This document shows, piece after piece, positions 1 to 7,910 of a DNA stretch of 25,759 bases. The notes beneath the pieces are model-generated. The model made no database searches and had not been told where the DNA came from. It was given only the letters and a program-made list of their open reading frames with translations. The stretch is from NCBI GenBank assembly GCA_040512755.1, contig JBEVEP010000081.1, forward strand, positions 1 to 25,759. Direction: 5' to 3'. The DNA is from JBEVEP01 sp040512755 (GTDB taxonomy: Bacteria; Pseudomonadota; Alphaproteobacteria; Rhizobiales; Rhizobiaceae). The position numbers and the translations under genes are program-made. Positions within the stretch are counted from its first letter, which is position 1. The number at the start of each line of letters is the position of its first letter.

Positions 1-1
1 C

Positions 2-148
2 TCCGAGGAAAGGTGGGAAAGGAAAGCTGCGCTCATGGAGTATCGCCCTTCTCTGGCAGAGCGTGTTGCCGCTTCCACCGCGGAAAGTCTACTGCAAAAT
101 CAGCTGCCGGCGAAACTCGCCAATGGCCGTGGGTAGCGCCCTGATGCG
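2..148 (+). CDS. Possible 3' end of a gene cut by the window edge
   Basis: One frame is open from the left edge to a TAG at 146-148 and encodes about 48 residues. The peptide is mostly charged and helix-forming (it begins SEERWERKAALMEYRPSLAE), which looks more like a protein C-terminus than random translation. An internal ATG lies at 35. No family is recognised. It could also be chance, since the stretch is short. It is not in frame with the next gene, which starts 30 bases further on. Confidence 0.3.
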
Positions 149-178
149 ATGTTCGACAATTCTTGATAGATATTGGCG

Positions 179-637
179 ATGAAATTTGACTGGAAAGTCG
201 CGATACCGTGGTTTCTTAGCCTCGTCACCGTTGCCGTAGGTATCTGGCAGTACGCTGACAAGCAGGCTCAAGCAAACCGTGAACCATTTCTTCGGAAGCA
301 GCTCGATCTTATCTTCGAAGCAAGCGACACTGTGTCCCTACTTGCCAACTCGACCAACCCGGAAGCCTGGGAGAAGGCGCGCGCACGGTTCTGGGTTCTC
401 TACTGGGGTCCGCTGGGCATCGTCGAAGACAACCGCATCGCGCGGTGCATGATCGAGGCGAGCAAGCTGGTGCCCGCGCCTGAGGTCAAGACGACGCCGG
501 ACCTGCCGGTGACAGCGCTCCACACAACCTCGATCCGGCTTTCTCATGTGGCCCGCGACTTCATCCTCAACAACTGGGATGTCGAGCTGCCGTCCCTCCA
601 GCCAGCCGGAAGCGGCCAAAGCGCTTCCTGCGATTGA
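179..637 (+). CDS. Hypothetical single-pass membrane protein
   Basis: This 152-residue protein has one hydrophobic segment near the N-terminus (about residues 5-23), then a basic/amphipathic stretch and a soluble domain of about 120 residues. The soluble part contains a compact aromatic stretch, RFWVLYWGPLGIVED, that is probably the conserved core. The likely layout is an N-terminal membrane anchor with the domain on one side of the inner membrane. ATG at 179 is preferred over an in-frame TTG at 173; neither has a clear Shine-Dalgarno sequence. I have a vague memory of similar uncharacterised proteins in proteobacteria but cannot name a family. Its codon use is somewhat less GC-biased than its neighbours, and it lies upstream of, but not tightly joined to, the next gene. 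The function is unknown. Confidence 0.65.
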   Translation: MKFDWKVAIPWFLSLVTVAVGIWQYADKQAQANREPFLRKQLDLIFEASDTVSLLANSTNPEAWEKARARFWVLYWGPLGIVEDNRIARCMIEASKLVPAPEVKTTPDLPVTALHTTSIRLSHVARDFILNNWDVELPSLQPAGSGQSASCD

Positions 638-733
638 GGCTGCAGGCTCACTTGGCTTTTTTCGTTGAAACGACGGCGCTTTCTGCGCAAGGTTTTGCTC
701 GGTTTCCGTTTGAGCGCCACATAGGTGGGGCAA

Positions 734-1531
734 ATGATTGAGAAACTAAGCGGTGAGACGCGTCTGTTTCCCATCATCGGTGACCCGATCATCTACGCGA
801 AGTCACCCCAACGCCTGACCAGTGGATTCGCGGCTCGTGGGCAGAACTGCATCTGCGTTCCGATGCAAGTGCCCGAAGGTGATCTGGACCGCGTCATGCA
901 AGGCCTCTCAAAGGTCCCGAACATCGGCGGCCTGCTGGTAACCATGCCGCACAAGTTCGCTGTCCTCAGTTATTGCACCACCAGTTCCGAGCGGACGAAG
1001 CTTCTGAAAGCCGTGAGCGTGATGCGCCGCAACGCGGATGGCTCGTGGCATGGCGACATGCTGGACGGCCTGGCGTTCGTGAAGGCTCAAATCAACGAGG
1101 GCGCCCGCCCGGACGGGGCGCGGGTGCTTCTTGTCGGGGCGGGCGGGGCGGGAAGCGCCATAGCGATCACGCTGCTCGAATCCGGGGTCCGCGAACTCGT
1201 CGTCCACGACGCAAACAAAGCTCGCGCCGCCGAGTTGGTGAAGCTTGTGGAGGAGCTAGGCAGCGGCGGCCGGGTTTCTGTTGGCCCGCCGGACCCGACA
1301 GGCTGCGACATGGTATGCAACGCAACTCCAATGGGCATGGCCGACGGGGATGCGCTGCCCGTTGCCGCGGGTTTGCTCGACCGTTCCATGTTTGTGGGCG
1401 ACGTGATCGCTGGACATGGAGTGACGCCATTGTTGCAGGCCGCGCGCGCCGCAGGCTGCAGGACGGCCAACGGCGATCAGATGGTCGAGGCCGTGCAGGA
1501 GATGATGCTCGATTTCATGCTCGGAAAGTGA
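734..1531 (+). CDS. Shikimate dehydrogenase-like (AroE-fold) oxidoreductase, probably not a true AroE
   Basis: This 265-residue protein has the full AroE layout. The N-terminal substrate domain contains GDPIIYAKSP (16-25) and TMPHK (K74). GDMLDG (D111) follows, then a Rossmann motif VGAGGAGSA (134-142), CNATPMGM, and a C-terminal helix DQMVEAVQ. The catalytic Lys/Asp pair (E. coli K65/D102) is kept as K74/D111. Several shikimate-contacting positions differ from E. coli AroE by my hand alignment: the first Ser of SKS is Ala22, the Asn before VT is Leu, the Asn of AVNT is Ser, and the C-terminal Gln is Val. I infer an NAD(P)-dependent dehydrogenase with a changed substrate, not the shikimate-pathway enzyme. 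The start is ATG 734, preceded by AGGTGGGG; a GTG at 725 lies inside that site. The gene runs convergently into the phospholipid operon. Confidence 0.8.
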   Translation: MIEKLSGETRLFPIIGDPIIYAKSPQRLTSGFAARGQNCICVPMQVPEGDLDRVMQGLSKVPNIGGLLVTMPHKFAVLSYCTTSSERTKLLKAVSVMRRNADGSWHGDMLDGLAFVKAQINEGARPDGARVLLVGAGGAGSAIAITLLESGVRELVVHDANKARAAELVKLVEELGSGGRVSVGPPDPTGCDMVCNATPMGMADGDALPVAAGLLDRSMFVGDVIAGHGVTPLLQAARAAGCRTANGDQMVEAVQEMMLDFMLGK

Positions 1532-1567
1532 GCGGTCGAACCAGAGGGGGCCGCGACCGGATTGAGT

Positions 1568-2209
1568 CTACCGCTCGTGCACACGCAAATATCTGACGAG
1601 ATTCGCGGAGCGGCGAAGGACGGTAACCGCTGCGCCCAGCGCGACGACCCAGAGCGTTGCGCCCAGCACGCGATCCTGGCCATTCCAGAGCGGGTCGAAG
1701 CAAGATACCAATGCGGCGGCCGTAATCAGCGCCATGCGGTGCGGCTTGGCCATTGGGCCTGAAAAATCCGCCGGTGCCCCGGATGCCCGTCCCAACTCGC
1801 GGACATAGGCGGTGAGAACGCAGAAGCTGGCAGCAGCCCAGCCGAGAGCGGGATGCCCGACTCCATAGCCGAGACCAAGCACGATCAGGATGTCCGAGAC
1901 GCGGTCGGGAAACTCGTTCCAGAACGGACCGTCGCCCGCGCTCTTGCCGGCCTCGATGGCCACCATGCCGTCGAGCAGGTTGCACAACAGCCGCAACTGG
2001 CAAAACAGTGCCGCGAGGATGAGTAGAACGACCCGCAAAACGCCATCCGCGCTACCTGCAAGATAGAACGCAATAGCCGCGAGCGCCGCCATGAGCATGC
2101 TCACCATGGAAATCTGGTTCGGGGTGATTGATGTTGCCGCAAGCCAACGCGTCAGGGATCGCGCCCAGTGCGTTTCGCGGCTTGCAAGCGGGCGGCGGTT
2201 TTCCGTCAT
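1568..2209 (-). CDS. CDP-alcohol phosphatidyltransferase, YnbA-like
   Basis: This 213-residue polytopic membrane protein is expected to join a CDP-diacylglycerol (or similar) head to an alcohol acceptor at the inner membrane. The family motif sits around residues 77-102 but is divergent: N77-x2-D80-G81-x2-A84 followed later by G94-x3-N98-x3-D102. The first and third of the four canonical Asp residues are Asn, and the usual Arg after Ala is Ile85. As I recall it, the E. coli YnbA motif (NALDG...NETGD) has the same two Asn, so this looks like a subfamily trait and not decay. The N-terminal TPNQIS stretch before the first membrane helix is also typical of the family. It is the last gene of a four-gene operon; its ATG overlaps the upstream stop as ATGA (2206-2209). 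The acceptor alcohol is unknown. Confidence 0.85.
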   Translation of the reverse strand: MTENRRPLASRETHWARSLTRWLAATSITPNQISMVSMLMAALAAIAFYLAGSADGVLRVVLLILAALFCQLRLLCNLLDGMVAIEAGKSAGDGPFWNEFPDRVSDILIVLGLGYGVGHPALGWAAASFCVLTAYVRELGRASGAPADFSGPMAKPHRMALITAAALVSCFDPLWNGQDRVLGATLWVVALGAAVTVLRRSANLVRYLRVHER

Positions 2210-2598
2210 GCATCTTTTCCCGAGCGCCAGAGGGAATAGGTGTAGGCGAAGGCATAGGTCGTGGAGACTGTCAAAGGCAGCGCAACCGTCGTGAGGATTT
2301 CCGGCGTTCCGGCCAACATATGGATCATGCTCAGTACGACCAACGATGTGAGGAAAGCGGCCAGTGGCGGGATGACGAGAGCCGCGACGCCGCTCAAACG
2401 CTTCACCAGAAATTCGATCGCGGTCTTCAGGACGAGCGTGATGCATCCTGAAAGGAAACCCTGGACAAAGGCCGCCACTATCGCGGCTGCTGGCGGGTGC
2501 ATGCGGTTGGCGAACCACGCCCAGCCGCCCATGGCCAGGAAGGCGAAGAGGACGTGGACGACACTGCTTTGCGCCAATCGTGCGGACGGCGCATTCAT
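2206..2598 (-). CDS. Small four-helix membrane protein of the phospholipid operon, family not recognised
   Basis: This 130-residue protein is almost entirely hydrophobic. By eye there are about four membrane segments: around residues 14-30, 37-58, 68-92 and 102-120. It ends in a short polar tail, SLWRSGKDA. Both ends are coupled by 4-base ATGA overlaps: its ATG to the CdsA-like gene's stop (2595-2598), and its stop to the phosphatidyltransferase start (2206-2209). It sits between two enzymes that would use each other's product, which suggests an accessory role such as a scaffold, lipid translocation or acceptor supply. Size and helix number resemble GtrA-type proteins, but I see no GtrA sequence signature. 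A longer reading frame extends upstream over the neighbouring gene; the ATG at 2598 is chosen because of the operon geometry. Confidence 0.75.
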   Translation of the reverse strand: MNAPSARLAQSSVVHVLFAFLAMGGWAWFANRMHPPAAAIVAAFVQGFLSGCITLVLKTAIEFLVKRLSGVAALVIPPLAAFLTSLVVLSMIHMLAGTPEILTTVALPLTVSTTYAFAYTYSLWRSGKDA

Positions 2599-3545
2599 GT
2601 CGTCGACCACCAGTAACGGACCAGGTGGAAGAAGACCGGCGCGGAGAAAATGACGGAATCGAGCCTGTCGATGAAGCCGCCATGGCCGGCGATGAGGTGG
2701 CCCCAATCCTTGACGCCGCGATCCCTTTTGATCGCGGACATCACGAGGCCGCCGAAGAATCCCATCAGCACAATGGCCAGTGACAGCAGACCCGCCTGCA
2801 GGGCCGTGAACGGCGTCATCCATGAAAGGCTTGCGCCAATCAGCGTGGCGCTGAGCGCCCCGCCAACGAAACCCTCAACCGTCTTTGACGGGGAAATGTT
2901 CGGCGCGATCTTGTGACGACCCAGCAGTTTTCCCCAAACGTATTGCAGCACGTCGCTTATCTGCACGACGATGACGAGAAACGCGATCAGCAGAACGTTG
3001 CGGCCCTCGAAGCCGGGGATGGTCAGACTGAGTAGCGCGGGCACATGCGAGACGCAGAACACGCAGATCATCAGCGCCCACTGCACCTCGGCAATGCGGA
3101 TCAGGAAATGATCGGAGCTTCCCCTTAGCGCCGCGATAATGGGCAAAAGCAGGAAGGCGTAGACGGGAATGAAGATCGAATAGAGCCCGTACCATGCAAT
3201 CCACACCAGATAGTACTGAACGGGCAACACGATGAAAAATGCCGCCGCCAGAGCCCGGTGATCGCTCCGCTGCGTATGTGTCAGCGTCACAAATTCGCGC
3301 AGCGCGGCGAACGAACAGAACGCAAAGAGTAGCACAACACCGGTGCGCCCGCCTGTCAGCGCTAGTGCCATGACGATGACCATGATCCACCAGGCGCGAA
3401 TTCGGTCGTTCAGGTTCTCCACCGAGGCATTACTTCCGTCAGGCGAGAAACGACGCTGGAGGGCAAACCCGACCAGCGACGCCAGTGTCAGCACAGCGCC
3501 GAGACCGTAGAACACAGTCAGAAGATCAGGCGGCGGTGCGGTCAT
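2595..3545 (-). CDS. Phosphatidate cytidylyltransferase (CDP-diglyceride synthase), YnbB-like
   Basis: This 316-residue integral membrane protein should convert phosphatidate plus CTP to CDP-diacylglycerol. The CdsA signature is clear at residues 270-296: SAIKRDRGVKDWG, then HGGFIDRLDS, with the KR, KD, HGG and DR residues in place. Upstream of it DVLQYVWGKLLGRHK and ISPSKTVEGFVGG match the other conserved CdsA blocks. About eight hydrophobic segments are visible. The charged stretch ENLNDRIRAWW near residue 50 and the overall pattern resemble E. coli YnbB more than the housekeeping CdsA, which in alphaproteobacteria normally sits beside frr/uppS/dxr. This is therefore probably a second CDP-DAG synthase devoted to the operon. 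The start overlaps the upstream acyltransferase stop (ATGA, 3542-3545). Confidence 0.92.
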   Translation of the reverse strand: MTAPPPDLLTVFYGLGAVLTLASLVGFALQRRFSPDGSNASVENLNDRIRAWWIMVIVMALALTGGRTGVVLLFAFCSFAALREFVTLTHTQRSDHRALAAAFFIVLPVQYYLVWIAWYGLYSIFIPVYAFLLLPIIAALRGSSDHFLIRIAEVQWALMICVFCVSHVPALLSLTIPGFEGRNVLLIAFLVIVVQISDVLQYVWGKLLGRHKIAPNISPSKTVEGFVGGALSATLIGASLSWMTPFTALQAGLLSLAIVLMGFFGGLVMSAIKRDRGVKDWGHLIAGHGGFIDRLDSVIFSAPVFFHLVRYWWSTT

Positions 3546-4213
3546 CGGGGCAATGTCCCGCTCTTCGGTGCGAGCGACAGCAAGGCCTCTTCCGCGCGCC
3601 TTAGAAACCGGTCTTTCGCTTCGCCTTGCTCTACTGCCATTGGCTTGCCGAAAGTGACCGTACAGATCAGCGGAATGGGCACGAACTCGCCCTTCGGCAA
3701 AACGCGATTGAGGTTTTCGATCCAGACAGGAACGAGATCGATGTCCGGGCGCGCTTGAGCGAGGTGATAGAGACCGCTCTTGAACGGCAGCAAGGCTGCC
3801 GGCGTCTGGTTGCGCGTGCCTTCGGGGAAGACGATCAGCGACGAGCCTTCATCCAGAGATGCAGCCATGACCTCAACCGGGTCGACGGTACGGGTTTCGC
3901 GATCGCGATCGATCAGCACAGCATTGAACACATCGCGGCCGATAAAGCGCTTGATGTGCGAGGTCAGCCAGTAATCCGCTCCGGCGACCGGCCGCGTCTG
4001 GCGTCGCATCGCCGGTGGAAGAACCGTCCAGATGAGGATGAAATCGCCGTGGCTGCTGTGATTGGCGAAATAGACCCGCTTTGCCGGTATCGGTTCCACG
4101 CCCTGCCAGACTGCGTGGACTGCTGTGACGAAACGGGCAAACAGTGCGATCAGGCTTGCGGTCAGCGAAGCCAGGAAGCGCTTCACAAAATTATCCGCGC
4201 TCAATCCGCCCAT
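3542..4213 (-). CDS. PlsC-type 1-acyl-glycerol-3-phosphate acyltransferase family protein
   Basis: This 223-residue membrane-associated acyltransferase carries the PlsC motifs. NHSSHGD at 51-57 is the catalytic His/Asp block (HxxxxD form), and FPEGTR at 129-134 is the glycerol-phosphate-binding block. A hydrophobic N-terminal region (about 12-36) probably anchors it to the inner membrane. The expected reaction is transfer of an acyl chain to a lysophosphatidate-like acceptor, giving substrate for the CdsA-like enzyme encoded next. It is the first gene of the four-gene operon, so its promoter should lie in 4214-4330. ATG 4213 is chosen; a GTG at 4219 is in frame and has a weak GGGGGA at better spacing. 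The E. coli ynbABC locus has a different third gene product, so the acyltransferase is a plausible functional, not proven orthologous, counterpart. Confidence 0.88.
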   Translation of the reverse strand: MGGLSADNFVKRFLASLTASLIALFARFVTAVHAVWQGVEPIPAKRVYFANHSSHGDFILIWTVLPPAMRRQTRPVAGADYWLTSHIKRFIGRDVFNAVLIDRDRETRTVDPVEVMAASLDEGSSLIVFPEGTRNQTPAALLPFKSGLYHLAQARPDIDLVPVWIENLNRVLPKGEFVPIPLICTVTFGKPMAVEQGEAKDRFLRRAEEALLSLAPKSGTLPR

Positions 4214-4330
4214 TGGCACTGAACCGTTCCCCCATACGGTCAGTATCTCCCATGGGCATGAAAATTACGATAGCCGTCCTGCGCGCAGTCCACGCACATT
4301 GACCGCGGCTAGAAGGCAGGATCGGTCCAG

Positions 4331-5545
4331 TTAGAAAAACGCCTGCAATCCGGTCTGCGCCCGCCCAAGGATGAGGGCGTGCACATCATGCGTACCTTCA
4401 TAGGTGTTGACGGTTTCCAGGTTCTGCGCGTGACGCAGAACGTGGTAGCCGATCTGGATGCCGTTGCCGCCGTGCATATCGCGGGCCTGGCGGGCGATGT
4501 CGAGCGCCTTGCCGCAATTGTTGCGTTTGACGATGGAGATCATCTCCGGCGACATCTTGCCTTCATCCATGAGCCGGCCGACGCGCAGCGAGCCCTGCAG
4601 GCCAAGCGCGATCTCGGTCTGCATGTCGGCGAGCTTCTTCTGGTAGAGCTGCATGCCGGCGAGCGGCTTGCCGAACTGCTTGCGGTCGAGCCCATACTGG
4701 CGGGCGCGGAACCAGCAGTCCTCGGCAGCGCCCATGGCGCCCCAGGAAATGCCGTAGCGTGCCCGGTTGAGGCAGCCGAACGGTCCCTTGAGGCCAGTCA
4801 CATTTGGAAGCAAGGCTTCCTCACCGACCTCGACGCCATCCATCACGATCTCGCCGGTGATGGAGGCGCGCAGCGACAGCTTGCCTTCGATTTTCGGCGC
4901 GGAGAGGCCCTTCATCCCCTTTTCAAGGACGAAGCCGCGGATCTGATTGTCATGCGCCGCCGATTTCGCCCAGACGACGAACACATCAGCGATCGGCGAG
5001 TTCGAGATCCACATTTTGGAGCCGTTGAGGCGGTAACCGCCCGCCGTCTTCTCGACCCGCGTCTTCATGCCGCCCGGATCGGAACCCGCATCCGGCTCGG
5101 TCAGGCCGAAGCAGCCGATCCATTCACCGGAGGCTAGCCGGGGCAGATATTTCTTGCGCTGTGTCTCATCGCCATAGGCGTAGATCGGATACATGACGAG
5201 CGAAGACTGAACGCTCATCATCGAGCGGTAACCGCTGTCGATCCGCTCCACCTCGCGCGCCACCAGGCCATAGGAAACATAGCCCGCGCCAACGCCCCCA
5301 TACTCTTCCGGGATCGTCACGCCGAGAAGGCCCGCCTCTCCCATCTCGCGGAAAATCGCGGGATCGGTCTTTTCGTTGAGATAGGCCTCTTCGATGCGGG
5401 GAGCGAGCTTGTCCGCCGCAAAGGCGGCGGCAGCGTCGCGGATCATCCGCTCTTCTTCGTGAAGCTGGTCCTCCAGAAGGAAGGGGTCGCTCCAGACAAA
5501 CGATGTCGGGGCAGGTTTGCTTGCGGCTTTCGGCTCGGTGGTCAT
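4331..5545 (-). CDS. gcdH: Glutaryl-CoA dehydrogenase (acyl-CoA dehydrogenase family)
   Basis: This 404-residue cytoplasmic FAD enzyme oxidises and decarboxylates glutaryl-CoA to crotonyl-CoA in lysine/tryptophan degradation, passing electrons to electron-transfer flavoprotein. Family features are visible throughout: IPEEYGGVGAGYVSYGLVAR, the GCDH-typical SGYRSMMSVQSSLVM, CFGLTEPDAGSDPGGM for flavin contact, KMWISNSPIADVFVVWAK, RKQFGKPL, and MHGGNGI. The catalytic glutamate lies in NTYEGTHDVHALILGRA (E383). SMMSVQSSLVM and YEGTHDVHAL separate GCDH from the other acyl-CoA dehydrogenases. It starts at ATG 5545 with GGAA about 8 bases upstream, is full length, and stands alone between the phospholipid operon and the divergent GGDEF-EAL gene. 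No CoA transferase or lysine-degradation partner is in the window. Confidence 0.93.
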   Translation of the reverse strand: MTTEPKAASKPAPTSFVWSDPFLLEDQLHEEERMIRDAAAAFAADKLAPRIEEAYLNEKTDPAIFREMGEAGLLGVTIPEEYGGVGAGYVSYGLVAREVERIDSGYRSMMSVQSSLVMYPIYAYGDETQRKKYLPRLASGEWIGCFGLTEPDAGSDPGGMKTRVEKTAGGYRLNGSKMWISNSPIADVFVVWAKSAAHDNQIRGFVLEKGMKGLSAPKIEGKLSLRASITGEIVMDGVEVGEEALLPNVTGLKGPFGCLNRARYGISWGAMGAAEDCWFRARQYGLDRKQFGKPLAGMQLYQKKLADMQTEIALGLQGSLRVGRLMDEGKMSPEMISIVKRNNCGKALDIARQARDMHGGNGIQIGYHVLRHAQNLETVNTYEGTHDVHALILGRAQTGLQAFF

Positions 5546-5794
5546 GACGTGTTCCAGATCGGCAAGGGACGGGAGCGTATCTTAGTCCGGTTTCGTCATA
5601 CCGGCGAAGGCTCTTTATGCCACTGGCACGAGAGACGCCACCCCAACATTCAGCATTTCCTAACGCAGCACTAACCATCTCACCGGAAACCGTAGCGGAC
5701 TTGCCGGCTTCAGCGCCCGCTTTTCCTCACTGTTAACGCCTTGCCGCCACGCTCGGGGCTTCGACGGAAATGCGTATTGCGGGGTTCGGGGGCG

Positions 5795-7873
5795 ATGTCG
5801 CAACAGACCGTATCGGCAGGGTCCGGCAGGTTGATCCTGTTGTTCAAGAGCGCCTATTGGATTGCGCTTCTCATCATTGTGGCCATGGCTCTGGCTTCGT
5901 ACCTGCTGCTGCAGCAGATGATGGCGGCGCAACAACGGGATCAGTCGCTGCTGGCGATTGCCGGCACGCAAAAGGCTCTTTCCCAGCGCGTCGTCTTTCT
6001 CGCAACGGCCACGGACAGGGCGACCCGCGCGGCCAAGCCGGGACTTCTTGCTTCGCTCAAGGAAGCAACAGCCGAATTCGATAGAAACTACGAACTGTTG
6101 CTCGAACGCACCAACGCTGATCCGGGGTCGCCGAACCGGCTCGATCCCTCGACGATCGAGAGCGTGCTGTTCACGAAACCCCACCACCTCGACTACTTCT
6201 CGATGGGGCTTGCCGCCAACGGGTGGCGGTTCATCTCGGCCGTGGAAACGGAACTCGGCATGGGCAGCACCAGCGATGCCGGCTACCTTGCCGACCGCGA
6301 TCGCGCGCGTCTCGACGAGACCGTCGCCACCGCCACGATGGCTGGCTACACGGCGCTAGGGGAGCGCATTACGGCGAAATCCAAGGCGCGGCTTGCCGAC
6401 ATCCTCAGCACTCACCGGATGCTCTTCCTCGCCACGATCGGCACCATCATCCTTGTCGTGCTGTTCATCTTCCGCCCGATGTCCAACGTCATCCTGAGAC
6501 GCACGCATGAACTGGTCGATGCGCGCAATTCGATGGCCTTCATCGCGGTGCATGACGGGTTGACGGGCCTTCACAACCGCACCTTCCTCACCGACCATTT
6601 TGATACGCTGCTCAAGGGCGCGCACCGCCGTCGCGAGCGGCTCGCCGTGGTTCAGCTCGATCTCGACCACTTCAAGCAGATCAACGATACGCTCGGGCAT
6701 GCGGCCGGCGACTATGTGCTGGTGATTACCGCCCAGCGGATCCGCGAATCCTGCCGCGCCTCCGACCTCTGCGTGCGCCTCGGCGGCGACGAGTTCGTGA
6801 TGATCCTGAACGGCGCCGGCTCCAGTCAAGACATCCATGCGGTTGCGCGGCGCATCCTCAACCGCATCAACGAGCCGATCAGCTTCCAGGGCGCGACTAT
6901 TCATCCCGACGCTAGCGCCGGCATCGCGGTCTATCCGGTCGATGCAGACAATGCGAACGACCTGATCGTTCACGCCGACCTCGCTCTTTACAGCGCGAAA
7001 AAGCAAGGCGGTGGCGCCTTTTCGTTCTTCTCGGACGAATTGCGGCAGGAACTCGAGCACCGCAAGCAGCTCGAACGCGATCTCAAACTGGCAATCGAGG
7101 AAGAAACTTTCAGCATCTATTTCCAGCCGCAGGTGTCGCTGGCGAACGGGACGATCTCCGGTGTCGAGGCGCTGGTGCGCTGGGAGCATCCCGAACGCGG
7201 CATGATCCCGCCGGCGGAATTCATCCCCGTCGCCGAAAAGTCGCATCTGATGGCGCAAATCGGACGGATCATCATAAAGAAAGCCATCGCAGAAGCCGCC
7301 GCCTGGTATCGGTCAGGCGTCGAGTTCGGCCGCCTGGCAGTGAATGTCTCGGGCTCCGAGCTGAGGGAAAGCGACTTCGACAGGTTCCTGTTCGAGACGC
7401 TGGAGAAGGCTGGCCTGCCACCGCAGAAGCTGTCGCTGGAGATTGTCGAATCCGTGATCCTCGACGACGAGAAGACCGGCATCGCGGCAAAACTCCGCCT
7501 CATCCGTGCGGGCGGCGTCCACCTCGAACTCGACGATTTCGGCACCGGCTACGCGTCGCTCAGCCATGTGAACCCCAACGAGATCGACCGACTGAAGATC
7601 GATCGCCGCTTCGTGCAGAACATCAATGTAAACGGCGACAATACGAAGATCGTGCGGGCCATAACCGAACTCGCCCGTGGACTGGGCATTTCAATCATCG
7701 CGGAAGGCGCAGAAACCGAAGCCGAGTTGGACTCGCTGCTGGCGATCGGCTGCGAGCAGGTGCAGGGCTATTCGATCGCGTTCCCAATGCCGGGTGAACA
7801 AGTGCGCGAATGGCTGAAGGCGCATGGCAGGCGCAAGCCCGCCCTGACGCTGCTCAGCGGAAACATGGGGTAG
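5795..7873 (+). CDS. Membrane-bound GGDEF-EAL cyclic-di-GMP enzyme with PilJ-like sensor region
   Basis: This 692-residue inner-membrane signalling protein has a first membrane helix at about 20-39, a periplasmic sensor region of about 170 residues, a second helix at 209-228, then GGDEF and EAL domains. The sensor starts with IAGTQKALSQRVVFLA, close to the AGxQRxLSQR pattern of PilJ/NarX-type type IV pili methyl-accepting N-terminal domains. The GGDEF motif is intact at 330-334, with an RxxD inhibitory site (RASD) five residues before it. The EAL domain has EALVRW (458-463), NVSGSE, LEIVES, DDFGTG (580-585), KIDRRF, AEGAET and QGY. Both synthesis and breakdown of cyclic-di-GMP are therefore possible. 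ATG 5795 is chosen because the helix follows at normal distance; an in-frame extension to 5741 exists. It stands alone. Confidence 0.93.
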   Translation: MSQQTVSAGSGRLILLFKSAYWIALLIIVAMALASYLLLQQMMAAQQRDQSLLAIAGTQKALSQRVVFLATATDRATRAAKPGLLASLKEATAEFDRNYELLLERTNADPGSPNRLDPSTIESVLFTKPHHLDYFSMGLAANGWRFISAVETELGMGSTSDAGYLADRDRARLDETVATATMAGYTALGERITAKSKARLADILSTHRMLFLATIGTIILVVLFIFRPMSNVILRRTHELVDARNSMAFIAVHDGLTGLHNRTFLTDHFDTLLKGAHRRRERLAVVQLDLDHFKQINDTLGHAAGDYVLVITAQRIRESCRASDLCVRLGGDEFVMILNGAGSSQDIHAVARRILNRINEPISFQGATIHPDASAGIAVYPVDADNANDLIVHADLALYSAKKQGGGAFSFFSDELRQELEHRKQLERDLKLAIEEETFSIYFQPQVSLANGTISGVEALVRWEHPERGMIPPAEFIPVAEKSHLMAQIGRIIIKKAIAEAAAWYRSGVEFGRLAVNVSGSELRESDFDRFLFETLEKAGLPPQKLSLEIVESVILDDEKTGIAAKLRLIRAGGVHLELDDFGTGYASLSHVNPNEIDRLKIDRRFVQNINVNGDNTKIVRAITELARGLGISIIAEGAETEAELDSLLAIGCEQVQGYSIAFPMPGEQVREWLKAHGRRKPALTLLSGNMG

Positions 7874-7910
7874 AGGGCATCGTCCAGATCGTGTCGATCG
7901 TCAGGAGGTT

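Noticed and set aside
1532..1567. Inverted repeat CGGTCG/CGACCG between the converging AroE-like and phosphatidyltransferase genes
   Set aside because: The stem is only 6 base pairs with a 15-base loop and no T-run, so it is not distinguishable from chance as a terminator.
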